Positions 8,784-18,702 are shown, counted from the stretch's first letter. The stretch: 64,000 nucleotides of DNA from Aliarcobacter cryaerophilus (GCF_014352935.1 NZ_CP060694.1:1550001-1614000), one strand, 5' to 3'. Notes: generated by a model not told the origin, from the letters alone. Made by a program: numbers and translations.

Positions 8784-9845
8784 TTATCTATACTCTATTT
8801 TACCTTGACTTGCTAATAAAGCTCCACAAAGATTGTATAGCACACGAGAGCCAACATTTGCATCCCAACCATTTTTACTATCTCCAACTTCAACTAAATC
8901 AAAACCTATAATCTTTCTTCCACTTTTTACTACCATAAAAATTAAATGCTCTAACTCGCCATATCTTAATCCTCCAGGAACTGGAGTTCCAGTATTTGGG
9001 CAGTTTAATGGTTCAAGTCCATCTATATCAATAGAGATATAAACATTTTTTGGAAGCTGTTCTATATATGGAGTAAAAACTTCTTCAAGAGATTTTCCAG
9101 TTGCAATTTGAGCTTGCATAGCTGTATCATAAAGACAATCACCTTTATCACCTAGATTAATCATTCTTTGTGCTTCTTCTTTACTATAATCTCTAATTCC
9201 AACTTGAATAAGTTTTGATACATTTTTACACTCATTTAAAACATTGTAAAAAATAGATGCGTGAGAATATGTAAACCCTTCATAAGCCTCTCTTAAATCG
9301 TGATGTGCATCTACATGAAGTATTCCAAAATCCTCTTTAGAAGTATCATCTAAAGCTTTTATAAGTCCTAAAGGACAAGAGTGATCACCACCAACAACTG
9401 CGACAAATTTATCTTTTTTTATTCTTTTCAAAGCTGCTTCATATACATGTGAATTTATTGCTTTTGAAACTTCATTTACATATTTTAAATCTTTTTTACA
9501 ACTCTCACCACACTCAATTGCTTCTATTACTCTTAAAGCTTTTTTTCTAGTTTTATTACTAAGTTTTAGTATATGTTTATCTACTTCAAGCATAGAAATT
9601 CCAGCTTTATATGGTTTAATATAGTGATAATTTTCAACATCTAACTGATGACTTGCCAATCTTATATTATCAGGTGCTTTTGAAGTTCCTTCTCCAAATG
9701 AAACAGTAGCTTCCCAAGGAACTGGAATTAAAATTAAACTAGCCTCTTTTGGGTCTAAATTTCCACCAATAAATCCATCATCTTCTTGAGGTGGCAATCC
9801 TAATTCTAATAATTTTATCTCTTCTGTTAAGCTTCTGTATTTCAT
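8784..9845 (-). CDS. speB: Agmatinase / arginase family ureohydrolase
   Basis: 353 residues. Three Mn-binding signatures of the arginase-agmatinase fold are intact: GGDHS (152-156), HVDAHHD (177-183) and SIDIDGLEP (271-279), which together supply the dinuclear metal ligands. Typical agmatinases are about 300-320 residues, so this one carries some 40 extra N-terminal residues with GGNLDP. The likely reaction is agmatine to putrescine plus urea, but arginase or guanidinobutyrase activity cannot be excluded from motifs alone, so the symbol is provisional. Cytosolic. Transcribed convergently with ciaB and divergently from the ABM-domain gene, with a 77-bp AT-rich gap between the two starts. Confidence 0.82.
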   Translation of the reverse strand: MKYRSLTEEIKLLELGLPPQEDDGFIGGNLDPKEASLILIPVPWEATVSFGEGTSKAPDNIRLASHQLDVENYHYIKPYKAGISMLEVDKHILKLSNKTRKKALRVIEAIECGESCKKDLKYVNEVSKAINSHVYEAALKRIKKDKFVAVVGGDHSCPLGLIKALDDTSKEDFGILHVDAHHDLREAYEGFTYSHASIFYNVLNECKNVSKLIQVGIRDYSKEEAQRMINLGDKGDCLYDTAMQAQIATGKSLEEVFTPYIEQLPKNVYISIDIDGLEPLNCPNTGTPVPGGLRYGELEHLIFMVVKSGRKIIGFDLVEVGDSKNGWDANVGSRVLYNLCGALLASQGKIEYR

Positions 9846-9922
9846 AATTTTTCCTAATAATTAATATTTCATATTATGATTATATGATAAAATAAATTAA
9901 TATTTAACAAAGGTTGTATATC

Positions 9923-10243
9923 ATGTTTGCAGTTATTTTTGAAGTTGAAATTAATCAAGAAAGAAAAGATGAGTATTTAAAAATTGCTTCAATATTAAAA
10001 GAGCAATTAGTAAATCAAAAAGGTTTTATAAGTGTTGAAAGATTTCAATCTTTAATAGATGAAAAAAAACTTCTATCATTATCATACTGGGAAGATGAAG
10101 AATCTATTCTTGCTTGGAAAAAAAATATTGACCATATGTCTGCTCAAAAAAAAGGAAGAGAGTCTATTTTTAAAGATTATAAAATAAATATTGCCAAAAT
10201 TCAAAAATCATACACTTTAAAAACTAGTGATTTTGATAAGTAA
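9923..10243 (+). CDS. Antibiotic-biosynthesis-monooxygenase (ABM) domain protein
   Basis: 106 residues of the dimeric ferredoxin-like ABM fold: start MFAVIFEVEI, then FISVERFQS, a SYWEDEESILAWKK segment and a small helix near HMSAQKKGR. Proteins like this act as small cofactor-free monooxygenases or as heme/quinone-related accessory proteins; the substrate here is unknown. The start is placed at ATG 9923, nine bases after AAAGG; a TTG at 9914 is immediately adjacent to that ribosome site and therefore unsuitable. It is 8 bp upstream of the AlkC-type gene, so probably in the same operon. Confidence 0.75.
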   Translation: MFAVIFEVEINQERKDEYLKIASILKEQLVNQKGFISVERFQSLIDEKKLLSLSYWEDEESILAWKKNIDHMSAQKKGRESIFKDYKINIAKIQKSYTLKTSDFDK

Positions 10244-10251
10244 GTATATTA

Positions 10252-11337
10252 ATGGCTACTTTACTAAAAAATATATATTCAAAAGAGTTTATAGAAAAAC
10301 TTTCAATTAGTCTGCAAGATAAATATAAAAATTTTAAAAAAGATGAGTTTAAAAAAGCTATTTTTATAAATAATTGGGAAAGTTTTGAACTAAAACAAAG
10401 AATGCGACATATCTCAAAAACTTTAAAAGTTTTTTTACCATTTTCATATAAAGAGCAAATTGAGATTTTAATAGAGGTAAAAAAAGATTTCAAAGCTTTG
10501 GAAGCTATGATTTTTCAAGATTTTGTTGAAGTTTTTGGGCTTGATGATTTTGAAATTTCAATGAAAGCTTTGGAACTTTTTACAATAGATTCAAGTAGTG
10601 AGTTTGCAATAAGACAATTTATAATTAAGTATGAAGATAAAACTATAAATCAAATGAAAATTTGGACAAAATCAAAAAATGAGCATATAAGAAGGCTTGC
10701 AAGTGAAGGAAGCAGACCTAGACTTCCTTGGGCTGTTGCTTTGCCAAATTTTAAGAAAAATCCACAAAAAGTATTTGAAATAATTGAGCTACTTAAAAAT
10801 GACTCTTCAAAATATGTTCAAAAAAGTGTAGCAAATAACTTAAATGATATATCAAAAGATAATCCAAAAATGGTAGTAGAGTTTGTAAAAAATAATTTAA
10901 ATATTTCAAAAAATCTTGATTGGATTTGTAAACATGGAAGTAGAACACTACTTAAAACAGGAGACAAAGAGGTATTAAATTTATTTAATTTTGATAAATC
11001 TCATCATATAAATCTCACAAATTTTTGTTGCGATAAAACTATATTTTTGAATGAAGATTTTAATTTTTCATTTGAGATAAATTCAGATGAACCTATTGGA
11101 AATATAAGAGTTGAATATGTTATTTATTATTTAAAATCAAACAATAATCATAATAAAAAAGTTTTTATGATAAGTCAAAATCATATAGAATCAACAAAAA
11201 AAAGATTTCAAAAAAAACAGAGTTTTAAAAATATGACAACTAGAAAACACTATATAGGAACTCATTTTATAGGAATTTTGATAAATGGAGTAGAAGTTTT
11301 AAAAGAGGAGTTTTTCTTACATGACCCCAGCAATTAA
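10252..11337 (+). CDS. AlkC-type DNA alkylation repair glycosylase with C-terminal Ig-like domain
   Basis: 361 residues. The first 240 or so form HEAT-like helical repeats of the AlkC/AlkD superfamily, with the diagnostic AlkC motif [10 protein letters not shown] at 151-160. In this family the lesion (3-methyladenine and related bases) is excised without base flipping. Residues about 250-360 switch to beta-strand-rich sequence ([22 protein letters not shown] and so on) resembling the immunoglobulin-like domain of the AlkC-alpha subgroup. There is no strong Shine-Dalgarno, so it may depend on coupling to the gene 8 bp upstream. The 3' end overlaps the next gene by 17 bp. Confidence 0.83.
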   Translation: MATLLKNIYSKEFIEKLSISLQDKYKNFKKDEFKKAIFINNWESFELKQRMRHISKTLKVFLPFSYKEQIEILIEVKKDFKALEAMIFQDFVEVFGLDDFEISMKALELFTIDSSSEFAIRQFIIKYEDKTINQMKIWTKSKNEHIRRLASEGSRPRLPWAVALPNFKKNPQKVFEIIELLKNDSSKYVQKSVANNLNDISKDNPKMVVEFVKNNLNISKNLDWICKHGSRTLLKTGDKEVLNLFNFDKSHHINLTNFCCDKTIFLNEDFNFSFEINSDEPIGNIRVEYVIYYLKSNNNHNKKVFMISQNHIESTKKRFQKKQSFKNMTTRKHYIGTHFIGILINGVEVLKEEFFLHDPSN

Positions 11338-11791
11338 TTTACTAAAAAAACATAAATGTGATTTTAAAATTCATAAATATGAACATGATCCAGCTTGTAC
11401 AAATTTTGGAGATGAAGCCGTAGAAAAACTAGGTTTAGATGCAAATCAGGTTTATAAAACTTTACTTGCAGAACTCACTCCAAAAGAGTTGGTTGTTTGT
11501 GTAATTCCTGTTTCAAAACAGCTTAGTTTAAAAGAAGTTGCAGATATTTTTGGAGTAAAAAAAGCACAAATGGCTCAAAAAGATGAAGCACAAAAAGTAA
11601 CTGGATATTTACTTGGAGGAATTTCACCTTTAGGACAAAAAAAGCTTTTAAGAACTGTTTTGGATGAGAGTATAAATGATTTTAAAACTATATTTATAAG
11701 TGGCGGAAAAAGAGGATTAGATATTGAATTAAATCCAAAAGATTTAGAAGTGATTTTAAAAGCAAAAGTGGGTAGAATAGTTGCTAAATAA
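11321..11791 (+). CDS. ybaK: Cys-tRNA(Pro) deacylase YbaK
   Basis: 156 residues, the normal length for YbaK/EbsC. Recognisable are the start [22 protein letters not shown], the VYKTLLAEL segment containing the conserved lysine, and the C-terminal [18 protein letters not shown]. The enzyme hydrolyses mischarged Cys-tRNA(Pro) in trans after prolyl-tRNA synthetase errors. It begins inside the 3' end of the AlkC-type gene (17-bp overlap), implying translational coupling. Cytosolic; the identification rests on the near full-length family pattern. Confidence 0.9.
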   Translation: MTPAINLLKKHKCDFKIHKYEHDPACTNFGDEAVEKLGLDANQVYKTLLAELTPKELVVCVIPVSKQLSLKEVADIFGVKKAQMAQKDEAQKVTGYLLGGISPLGQKKLLRTVLDESINDFKTIFISGGKRGLDIELNPKDLEVILKAKVGRIVAK

Positions 11792-11806
11792 TTAAAAGGA
11801 GTTACC

Positions 11807-12004
11807 ATGGCAAAAAACAAAGGTGAACCGAGTTTAGAAAAAATCGATGATTATAATGGAAATGAATCAAAACAAAAAAGAAACAGTGTAAGATTGATTG
11901 TTATTTTACTTCTTGCTTTAGGTGCATTTTTTGCATATATGAAACAACCTTCAAACCAAACAGCTATTGAAATTCAAGAGAAGACTTCAATTCCAGCTAG
12001 ATAA
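11807..12004 (+). CDS. Small single-span membrane protein, unknown function
   Basis: 65 residues. A hydrophilic, charged N-terminus (about 1-28) is followed by one membrane segment (about 29-44, VRLIVILLLALGAFFAY) and a 20-residue polar tail, predicted N-in. AAAGGAG precedes the ATG, which favours a real gene. It is 15 bp after ybaK. The stop codon is embedded in the hairpin that ends the operon. No family recognised. Confidence 0.65.
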   Translation: MAKNKGEPSLEKIDDYNGNESKQKRNSVRLIVILLLALGAFFAYMKQPSNQTAIEIQEKTSIPAR

Positions 12005-12021
12005 AAGCTTTTAGCTTTTAT
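12001..12021. terminator. Terminator hairpin with embedded stop codon
   Basis: ATAAAAGCT and AGCTTTTAT form a 9-bp perfect stem with a 3-nt loop; the stop codon of the upstream small gene lies inside the left arm. It separates convergent genes and is T-rich on both flanks. Confidence 0.6.
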
Positions 12022-12037
12022 CATAATTTTATATATA

Positions 12038-12694
12038 CTACTCTCTTGAATATTTAAATATTTTACCTTTGTAAGGCTCTTCCAAAAAATCTGTATTTTT
12101 AGGTTCTATAAAGTTAAATGAAAAACCAAAAGTTTCCATCTGTTTTGTAAATTTTGATTGATACCCTCTATTTGGATTTACTAAAATAACCATTGCTTTA
12201 TCATTTGCATGAGCATTTATAAAATTTGAAAGAAGAATTGCATGATCTCTTTCATATAATAAATCGCTTCCAATAATTAAATCAAATTTACCAAGTTCTT
12301 CTTGATATTCATTACTCCAACAAGTTCTTACAAATGGAATTTCATCATCTTTATTCAATTCTGTGTTAATATCTAAAAACTTTTCAGCTTCAGGATGATA
12401 GTCAGTTGCTGTAATATCAGCATTTAATCTATTTAAAATAAGGCTTGATAGACCAATTCCACATCCAACTTCTAAAATTCTTTTATTTTTAAAATCATAA
12501 TCAAATATAAAATTTGCTAAAACTTCACTAGATGGCCAAATAACTCCAAACAAAGACCAAGTTGCACTTGATATCCCTAAATCTTCTGCTTTTTTATCTT
12601 TATCAGAGAATTGTTGTTTGTCTTTTAAAGTTCTTAAGTGTATATCATTATCACCAAACTCAATTGTTTGATATTTATAACGAAGAGGTTTCAT
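12038..12694 (-). CDS. Class I SAM-dependent methyltransferase (lysine-methyltransferase-like)
   Basis: 218 residues with a Rossmann-type SAM-binding core. Motif I is ILEVGCGIGLSS, an acidic residue ends strand 2 (ITATDYHPEA), and FDLIIGSDLLYER matches motif post-II. The overall pattern resembles the METTL/PF10294 protein-methyltransferase group found in bacteria and eukaryotes, but the substrate cannot be deduced. It is monocistronic: the neighbour at 12806 lies upstream on the same strand with 111 bp between. Confidence 0.75.
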   Translation of the reverse strand: MKPLRYKYQTIEFGDNDIHLRTLKDKQQFSDKDKKAEDLGISSATWSLFGVIWPSSEVLANFIFDYDFKNKRILEVGCGIGLSSLILNRLNADITATDYHPEAEKFLDINTELNKDDEIPFVRTCWSNEYQEELGKFDLIIGSDLLYERDHAILLSNFINAHANDKAMVILVNPNRGYQSKFTKQMETFGFSFNFIEPKNTDFLEEPYKGKIFKYSRE

Positions 12695-12805
12695 AATATT
12701 GAGCTAATTATTAGTAACTTTTTTAAAATTTTTTTTATCATATTAATTCCTCTTTTATTTTAATTGTCTATTCATACTATCGCAATAGTAAAATAAAAGC
12801 AAATT

Positions 12806-13699
12806 TTAGTTTTTTATTTTAAAAAATTTATCAATATAATCTTTTAATACTATTAGTATAACTCCAAATAAAATAAACACTATTCCAATAACTAACCAAA
12901 AAGTTATTTTTTCATTAAAAACATAAACTCCAATTAGTACAGCGGTTAAAGGCTCTAATGCTCCTAAAATAGATGCACTTGTTGAACCAATTAGCTGAAT
13001 TGCTTTTATTAAAAAAAGTAAAGATATGATTGTAGGAACGAGAGCTAAAAATATTGTATAAAACCACATATTGAAGTTTACTAAAGGCATTATATTTAAA
13101 CTGCTATCAAAAAATGAGTGTATTAAAATAGTTATTGTACAAAATAGCATAGAGTAAAAAGTAACTTTTAGTGCAGACATTTTGAGATATTGATTTATAA
13201 TAACTATATAAATAGCATAACACAATGATGAAACTATTACTAAAAATATCCCAAAATTACTAACATTTGCTCCATCACTTTCATATAATAATACAACTCC
13301 TAAAAATGCAAAAACTATTGATAAAATAGTTATTATTGAATTTTTCTCTTTAAAAAACAACGCCATTATAATTGCTACAAATATAGGATAAATAAATAAA
13401 ACAGTAGATGCAAGTCCAGCATCCATATATAAAAATGAGTTAAATAAACTAATTGCAGAAATACCAAATAATAAACCTAAAAGAGCTAAAAGTATAATCT
13501 CTTTAAATTTTAAATAAAAAGAATCTTTTTTGATAATCATAAAAATAGCCAATAAAATTGAGGCAAAAATAAATCTATAAAAAATTACAGAGTTTACATT
13601 TAAACCCTCTTCATATAAAAAAAGTGCTCCTAATGGATTCATTCCATAGCAAATAGCAGAGATGATAGCTAGTATAACTCCTTTTGTTTGTAAACTCAA
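12806..13699 (-). CDS. EamA/DMT-superfamily transporter
   Basis: 297 residues, ten predicted transmembrane helices in two EamA repeats. The first is about 5-135, with YGMNPLGALFLYEEG and SLFNSFLYMDAGLAS. The second is about 150-285, with GSTSASILGALEPLTAVLIGVYVFNE, the typical C-terminal repeat signature. Inner-membrane metabolite or drug exporter, substrate unknown. The start codon is TTG (13697-13699) preceded by AAAGGA. It is divergent from the outer-membrane protein gene at 13801 across about 100 bp. Confidence 0.85.
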   Translation of the reverse strand: MSLQTKGVILAIISAICYGMNPLGALFLYEEGLNVNSVIFYRFIFASILLAIFMIIKKDSFYLKFKEIILLALLGLLFGISAISLFNSFLYMDAGLASTVLFIYPIFVAIIMALFFKEKNSIITILSIVFAFLGVVLLYESDGANVSNFGIFLVIVSSLCYAIYIVIINQYLKMSALKVTFYSMLFCTITILIHSFFDSSLNIMPLVNFNMWFYTIFLALVPTIISLLFLIKAIQLIGSTSASILGALEPLTAVLIGVYVFNEKITFWLVIGIVFILFGVILIVLKDYIDKFFKIKN

Positions 13700-13800
13700 A
13701 AATATCCTTTAATTTTTTTATGGATTTTACTCAAAGAACTCTTATTTTAGGGTTTAAGAGATATTTTTATACAATTGCGCTTTAAAATTTAGGAGTAAAA

Positions 13801-14274
13801 ATGAGAAAAATAATAACTTCAACTATTTTAGTTGGACTTTTATCTTCTGCCTTTGCAATGGATACAAAAATTTATGCAGGAGCAAGTGCCGCAAAAGTTG
13901 ATAATCATAGCTATACACAATACAATATTGGTCACAATACTGGTACAAAACTTGATAATAATATTATTTTAGCTTTTGGAAATAGTTTAGGATATGGAAG
14001 AGTTAAAACAGGTCTTAGTGCAACAACAGTTGATATGGATGGAAAAGTAGGTTATGAGTTTGTTCAAAATTTAATTGCTTATGGAATTGGTTCTGGAGCA
14101 GTTCAATTTTATGATGATAGTACATATACAGGTTTAGGATATGGTGCTGCTTTAGAGTATAGAATTAGCCAAACTGTTTCAATAGAAGGTTCATACAAAA
14201 CTATGAATATGAATAAAAGTAATCATAGCTATGATTATGATACAGCAAATTTAGGCGTTAAATTTGGATTTTAG
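13801..14274 (+). CDS. Small outer-membrane beta-barrel protein
   Basis: 157 residues. A signal peptide (MRKIITSTILVGLLSSAFA, cleaved after AFA at about residue 19) is followed by alternating amphipathic strands with turns rich in Gly, Asn and Asp. The chain ends in NLGVKFGF, a terminal Phe typical of BAM-assembled barrels. Size and strand count suggest about eight strands, an OmpA/OmpW-like barrel rather than a porin. GGAGT precedes the ATG and a TACAAT -10-like element lies at 13770-13775. Function unknown; the predicted outer-membrane location is strong. Confidence 0.8.
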   Translation: MRKIITSTILVGLLSSAFAMDTKIYAGASAAKVDNHSYTQYNIGHNTGTKLDNNIILAFGNSLGYGRVKTGLSATTVDMDGKVGYEFVQNLIAYGIGSGAVQFYDDSTYTGLGYGAALEYRISQTVSIEGSYKTMNMNKSNHSYDYDTANLGVKFGF

Positions 14275-14293
14275 AAGCTAAAGAGCTTCTAAA
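14270..14293. terminator. Bidirectional terminator with embedded stop codon
   Basis: TTTAGAAGCT and AGCTTCTAAA form a perfect 10-bp stem with loop AAAG. It contains the TAG stop of the barrel gene and sits 4 bp from the convergent globin stop. Confidence 0.7.
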
Positions 14294-14296
14294 TTA

Positions 14297-14731
14297 TCAA
14301 TCTTCAGGTGAGTTTATCATCCACATAGAGAAGATATCTAAATAGTTCCAAAAAGATTTTTTTAAATCTTCAGGAATATCCAAATCTTTTAAAATCTCAA
14401 TATAACACTCAAGCCAAACTCTTCTAGCCTTTGGAGTTATTTTAAAAGGTGCATGTCTTTTTACCATCATAGGATTTCCTCTATGTTGATTAAAGTAGTC
14501 AGGACCTCCACAAATTTGTATAAAAAAATCTGCTGAATTTACTTTTGCTTGTTCAAACTCTTCATCATCTTGTGGAAACAGATCTTTTATTGAACTTTGT
14601 CTTAGTAAATCATAGTGTTTTGATATAATTTCTCTAAGTCCATCTTCTTTAATAGTTTCTAAAAATTTTAATGATGGTTTTTCAACAGCTGGTCTTGTTC
14701 CAAAAATTGCTTCTGATATTTTAAATTCCAT
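14297..14731 (-). CDS. Truncated globin (group II-like)
   Basis: 144 residues from the ATG at 14729-14731, which has AAAAAGG at proper spacing; a longer reading to 14773 has no ribosome site. The motif GGPDYFNQHRGNPMMVKRHAPF, followed by a helix with WLECY, matches the E/F-helix region of truncated haemoglobins, closest to group II. Such globins bind O2 or NO and are used for nitrosative-stress or oxygen handling. It differs clearly from the C. jejuni group III Ctb as I recall it. Monocistronic, convergent with the barrel gene. Confidence 0.8.
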   Translation of the reverse strand: MEFKISEAIFGTRPAVEKPSLKFLETIKEDGLREIISKHYDLLRQSSIKDLFPQDDEEFEQAKVNSADFFIQICGGPDYFNQHRGNPMMVKRHAPFKITPKARRVWLECYIEILKDLDIPEDLKKSFWNYLDIFSMWMINSPED

Positions 14732-14852
14732 TTTATAACCTTTTTTAATTAAATTGTTTTCAAAATCTTGCAATATTACAATAAATAGTATATTAAACTC
14801 TTTATTAAATAGTTTGTATGATAAAATACAAAATTATATTTTAAAGGTGTTT

Positions 14853-15446
14853 ATGCAAGATTTAACAAACATAGTTGAGTGTTATAGCTGTGGATTATTT
14901 GTACAAAAAAGTGATTCTTCAAAATTTACTCAACGATGTCCTAGATGTGATAGTAAATTAAAAGAGGAAAACAGTCACTCAATTGATTCACTATTTTTTG
15001 CAATATCTAGTTTGATGTTATTTTTAATTTTAAGTTTATATCCTATTTTAAGCCTAAACTTAAATGCTCAAAGTTTAGATGCAAATATTTTAAAAACTGT
15101 ATATGTATTGTTTGAACAAGATTTTTATATAGTCTCTTTTTTGGTTCTATTTACAATTATTTTAGCTCCTGTTTTAAACTCAATTATAATAATTTTAGTA
15201 TTTTTTCAAGTAAAATTTAAAAAAGAGATTTTTAAAAAATCACTTCTATATGACTCTTACTATTTTTTTAAAAATTGGGGGTTTATGGAAGTTTTTATTG
15301 TAAGCCTAATTGTTACTTATATAAAACTTATTGGAATGGTTAGTAATACAAAATTTGATATAGGTTTTTATGTTTTACTTGGGTATATTTTTTGTTTTAT
15401 TATGTCTCATTTAAGATTTGATGCATCTGTTATTTTGGATGATTAA
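14853..15446 (+). CDS. LetA/PqiA half-protein 1 (paraquat-inducible protein A domain)
   Basis: 197 residues. An N-terminal zinc ribbon (C10xxC13 and C29xxC32) is followed by four membrane segments, of which about 44-67 and 88-118 are clearest. This is one PqiA domain. E. coli PqiA and LetA (YebS) are about 420 residues with two such domains in tandem; here the second domain is a separate gene beginning on the very next base. The start is at 14853 (AAAGG just upstream); a longer reading from 14754 is rejected for lack of a ribosome site. Inner-membrane partner of the MCE protein at 16021, for phospholipid or other lipid movement between membranes. Confidence 0.85.
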   Translation: MQDLTNIVECYSCGLFVQKSDSSKFTQRCPRCDSKLKEENSHSIDSLFFAISSLMLFLILSLYPILSLNLNAQSLDANILKTVYVLFEQDFYIVSFLVLFTIILAPVLNSIIIILVFFQVKFKKEIFKKSLLYDSYYFFKNWGFMEVFIVSLIVTYIKLIGMVSNTKFDIGFYVLLGYIFCFIMSHLRFDASVILDD

Positions 15447-16037
15447 ATGGTTTTAATTTCTTGCAAAAACTGTAAAAAAGTATATAAAAAAGAGAATTAT
15501 GACTCTTTTTTATGTAATAGATGCAACCATATGGTAAAAAAAAGAGTTGAAAACTCTTTACAAATATCACTGGCTTTAACAATTTGTGCAATGCTTTTAT
15601 ATATTCCAGCAATGGTTTATCCAATGATGGTAGTAACACAATTTGGTGTAAATTTAGAAAGTACAATTATTGAAGGGATTATTAGCTTTTTAGAGCATGG
15701 AAGTTATTTTATAGCATTTGTAATATTTTTAGCAAGTGTTGCTATTCCAATAGTAAAACTATTTGCCCTATTTTTTATATTTTTATCTTTAAAGATAAAT
15801 GTAAAAATGACAAATAAGACAAAGATTTTGATATATAAATATATTGAAGCAATTGGAAAATGGTCGATGATAGATATTTATGTAGTCGCTTTAATGGCTT
15901 CAATAGTTCAATTAGATGAGTTATTTAATATAAAAGGTGGAGTTGCTGCAACATCTTTTTCTTTAATGGTAATAATTACAATATTTGCAGCACATAGATT
16001 TGATACAAGGATAATTTGGGATGAAAAAAGAGATTAA
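15447..16037 (+). CDS. LetA/PqiA half-protein 2 (paraquat-inducible protein A domain)
   Basis: 196 residues, the same design as its upstream neighbour: zinc ribbon (C6xxC9, C23xxC26) and four membrane segments (about 37-60, 83-110, 125-150, 160-180). The ATG abuts the TAA of half-protein 1 with no intervening base, and the 3' end overlaps the MCE gene by 17 bp, so the three are translationally coupled. The separation looks native rather than a sequencing error, because both halves have complete domains and their own start codons. Expected to pair with half 1 as a heterodimer equivalent to full-length LetA. Confidence 0.85.
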   Translation: MVLISCKNCKKVYKKENYDSFLCNRCNHMVKKRVENSLQISLALTICAMLLYIPAMVYPMMVVTQFGVNLESTIIEGIISFLEHGSYFIAFVIFLASVAIPIVKLFALFFIFLSLKINVKMTNKTKILIYKYIEAIGKWSMIDIYVVALMASIVQLDELFNIKGGVAATSFSLMVIITIFAAHRFDTRIIWDEKRD

Positions 16038-18672
16038 CGAAAGTATAAATGAACCAATTGTGTATTTAGCAAAAGAGAGAGAAAGTAATAAAATATCTCC
16101 TGTTTGGATACTTCCACTTATAATTTTGGGAATTCTTGCATTTATTGCTTATGATACATACTCTAAAAAAGGGACAAATATTATTGTATATTTTAAAAGT
16201 GCTGAAGGTTTAAAAGAAAATATTACAACTTTGGAGTACAAAGGTTTGGCATTAGGAAAAGTTACAAAAATATCTATTCATGATGATTTAAAAAATGTTG
16301 CTGTTAATATTTTAGTAAATAGTGATGTTGCAGAATATGTTGCAAATGAAGGTTCAAAATTTTGGATAAAAAAACCAACTGTATCTTTAACAAAAATTTC
16401 AGGACTTAGCACACTAATAAGCGGTTATAAAATAGAGTTATCTCCAAATTTTAAAATAGAAAATGCAAAACCACAATGGTATTTTACAGGTCTTGATTCA
16501 GCACCTGATGATGAATTTGAAGAGAATGGTTATTATATATCTTTATTAATGAATGATAAAGATAATGTAGATGTTGGAACTCCAATTTTTTATAACAAAT
16601 ACCAAATAGGTGAAATTGTTTCAAAAGAGTTTAAAAATGAACAACTTTATGCAAGTGCATATATTTATGATAAGTATAACTACTTAGTAAATAAAAGTTC
16701 AAAATTTATAATGAATGAGGCATTAAAAGTAAATTATGGTGCTAGTGGTTTAAATATTGAAGTTAGCTCTCTATATTCAGCCTTAGTTGGTGGAATTACA
16801 GTTGTAACAAGTATAAAAGATGATTCGAAAATTGAAAAAAATGAGATTTATACTCTTTTTTCTTCAAAAGATGATTTAAGAAAGAAAGTTCATTTTACTA
16901 TTGATTTTAATGAAGGAAAAATAGATGAAAATACTTCAATACTATACAAAGGCATTGAAATAGGTAAAGTATCAAATGTAAAAATAGAAGATGATATATT
17001 AGCTACAAAAGCTTATATTTATGAAGAGTATAAATATCTTCTTACAAAAAATAGTCGTTTTGTTATTGAAGAACCAACTATATCATTTGATGGTATAAAA
17101 AATTTAGGAAATATAATAAAAGGAAATTATCTATCTTTAGATTATCAAGAAGGAGAATTTTCTAATAAATTTTTAGGTATTTCTAAAAAAGATTTAAAAA
17201 AGAGTTTACATGCTATAAAAATTGATTTAATTTCAGATAATTTAAACTCTATAAATGAAAGATCAAAAATATATTACAAAAATATAGAAATAGGAAGAGT
17301 TGAATCTTATAGATTGAGTGATGACTATAAAAATGTAAAAATTTCTATATTAATAGATGATAAATATAAAGATTTAATAAATAATAGTAGTAAATTTTAT
17401 GATATGAGTTCAAAAATTTTAGAGATAAAAAATTTTGATATGAATATAAATTATAGTGGTATAGAGAAAACTTTAAATGGAGGAATAGCTCTTGTATCAA
17501 ATTTAGAGAATACAAAACTTACAAAAAAGGAGTTTGAACTATTTTCTAGTTATAAAGATATTCAAAAAGAAAAAAGAGATAAAAGTAATGGTTTTATAGT
17601 TTATTCGCAGTTTGATAATAGTTTTGTTTTAAAAGAAGATATGTCAATAGTATATAAAAATCAAGAGATAGGTTTTGTAAAAAAAATTAGTTTCGATGAT
17701 AAGGCTTCAAAAGTTGAACTCTTTATTTATCAAGATTTTAGAAAATTTATTACAAATAAAAGTAGATTTTATAAAAAACCAAAACTGGAATTAAATGCTA
17801 GTTTAAGTGGAATAATTTTTGAATTAGATAGTTTTTCATCACTAATAGATGGTTCAATAGAACTTGATAATAGCTCAAACACTCCACTTACAAATAGAGT
17901 TTTATATTCAAGCTTTGATGAGATGCAACTAGCAACAAATATGGTAACTATTATTTTTGATGATGTTGAGGGACTTCAAGAGAATTTTTCAAAAATTGTT
18001 TACAAAGGTGCAAATATTGGAAAAGTTAAAAAAATATCTCTTAACAAAAATCAAAAAGTTGAAGTAGAAGCAATAATTGAAAAAGATTTTAAAGAGTTTG
18101 CAAAAGAAGGAACAATTTTTTATCTAAAAAAACCAAGAATATCTTTTCAAGAGATTGCAAATGCAGGTTCAACTATTATGGCTGTAAATATTGGTGTAAT
18201 TAAAAGTGATAGTATTAAAAATGGTCTACCACAAACTGGTTTTAATGGTTTAGATAAAGAACCATCAGTTAATTCACATTTTGGAACAATAATAAGAGTA
18301 GAGGATAAAACAGCATCTAGTGTAAATGTTGATTCGCCTGTTTATTATAAAAATGTGCAAATAGGAAAAGTTTTAAAAGTTGATTTAAGTAGTGATGCTT
18401 CGAGAGTTATAATTGATTGTTTAATATATGATAAATATAAAAAATTTATAAGAAAGAACTCTCAATTTTATGATATTAGTGGTTTTGAAATGGAATTTTC
18501 TCTTTTTACTGGTTCAAAAGTTGAATCAAATACATTTACAAGTATTATAAAAGGTGGTTTAGTAGTTGTTACTCCTTATGACTATAATGAAGTTGCAAGT
18601 TCAAATGATATTTTTACTTTACATAAAACATTAAGAGAAGATTGGAAAACAATAAGTCCTACTATTAAGTAA
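16021..18672 (+). CDS. LetB/PqiB-type seven-MCE-domain lipid transport protein
   Basis: 883 residues. One N-terminal membrane anchor (about 27-45) is followed by seven consecutive MCE (MlaD-like) repeats starting near residues 51, 171, 289, 397, 523, 640 and 753. Each has the pattern of a strand, then Y(K/N)xxxIGxV, then an FWIKKP- or RFxxxxP-like edge. Domain count and length match E. coli LetB (seven MCE, about 880 residues) rather than PqiB (three MCE). LetB forms a stacked-ring tunnel across the periplasm for lipids. It overlaps the second LetA half by 17 bp. No PqiC-like lipoprotein gene follows. Confidence 0.88.
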   Translation: MKKEINESINEPIVYLAKERESNKISPVWILPLIILGILAFIAYDTYSKKGTNIIVYFKSAEGLKENITTLEYKGLALGKVTKISIHDDLKNVAVNILVNSDVAEYVANEGSKFWIKKPTVSLTKISGLSTLISGYKIELSPNFKIENAKPQWYFTGLDSAPDDEFEENGYYISLLMNDKDNVDVGTPIFYNKYQIGEIVSKEFKNEQLYASAYIYDKYNYLVNKSSKFIMNEALKVNYGASGLNIEVSSLYSALVGGITVVTSIKDDSKIEKNEIYTLFSSKDDLRKKVHFTIDFNEGKIDENTSILYKGIEIGKVSNVKIEDDILATKAYIYEEYKYLLTKNSRFVIEEPTISFDGIKNLGNIIKGNYLSLDYQEGEFSNKFLGISKKDLKKSLHAIKIDLISDNLNSINERSKIYYKNIEIGRVESYRLSDDYKNVKISILIDDKYKDLINNSSKFYDMSSKILEIKNFDMNINYSGIEKTLNGGIALVSNLENTKLTKKEFELFSSYKDIQKEKRDKSNGFIVYSQFDNSFVLKEDMSIVYKNQEIGFVKKISFDDKASKVELFIYQDFRKFITNKSRFYKKPKLELNASLSGIIFELDSFSSLIDGSIELDNSSNTPLTNRVLYSSFDEMQLATNMVTIIFDDVEGLQENFSKIVYKGANIGKVKKISLNKNQKVEVEAIIEKDFKEFAKEGTIFYLKKPRISFQEIANAGSTIMAVNIGVIKSDSIKNGLPQTGFNGLDKEPSVNSHFGTIIRVEDKTASSVNVDSPVYYKNVQIGKVLKVDLSSDASRVIIDCLIYDKYKKFIRKNSQFYDISGFEMEFSLFTGSKVESNTFTSIIKGGLVVVTPYDYNEVASSNDIFTLHKTLREDWKTISPTIK

Positions 18673-18702
18673 GATTTAAAGATGGTTTAAGTTATAAAAA
18701 AA

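Noticed and set aside
14754-14852. Longer N-terminus for LetA half 1 beginning at 14754
   Set aside because: The extension has no ribosome site, overlaps the globin upstream region, and the zinc ribbon begins directly after the ATG at 14853 that follows AAAGG.
14853-16037. LetA split explained as a frameshift in one gene
   Set aside because: Half 1 ends with TAA in the same frame phase as the immediately following ATG and both halves have complete zinc ribbons and four helices, so it is a clean gene split.
16171-18590. Tandem DNA repeats within the large MCE gene
   Set aside because: The repetition is at the protein-domain level (seven MCE folds) and the DNA copies are too diverged to be a nucleotide repeat.
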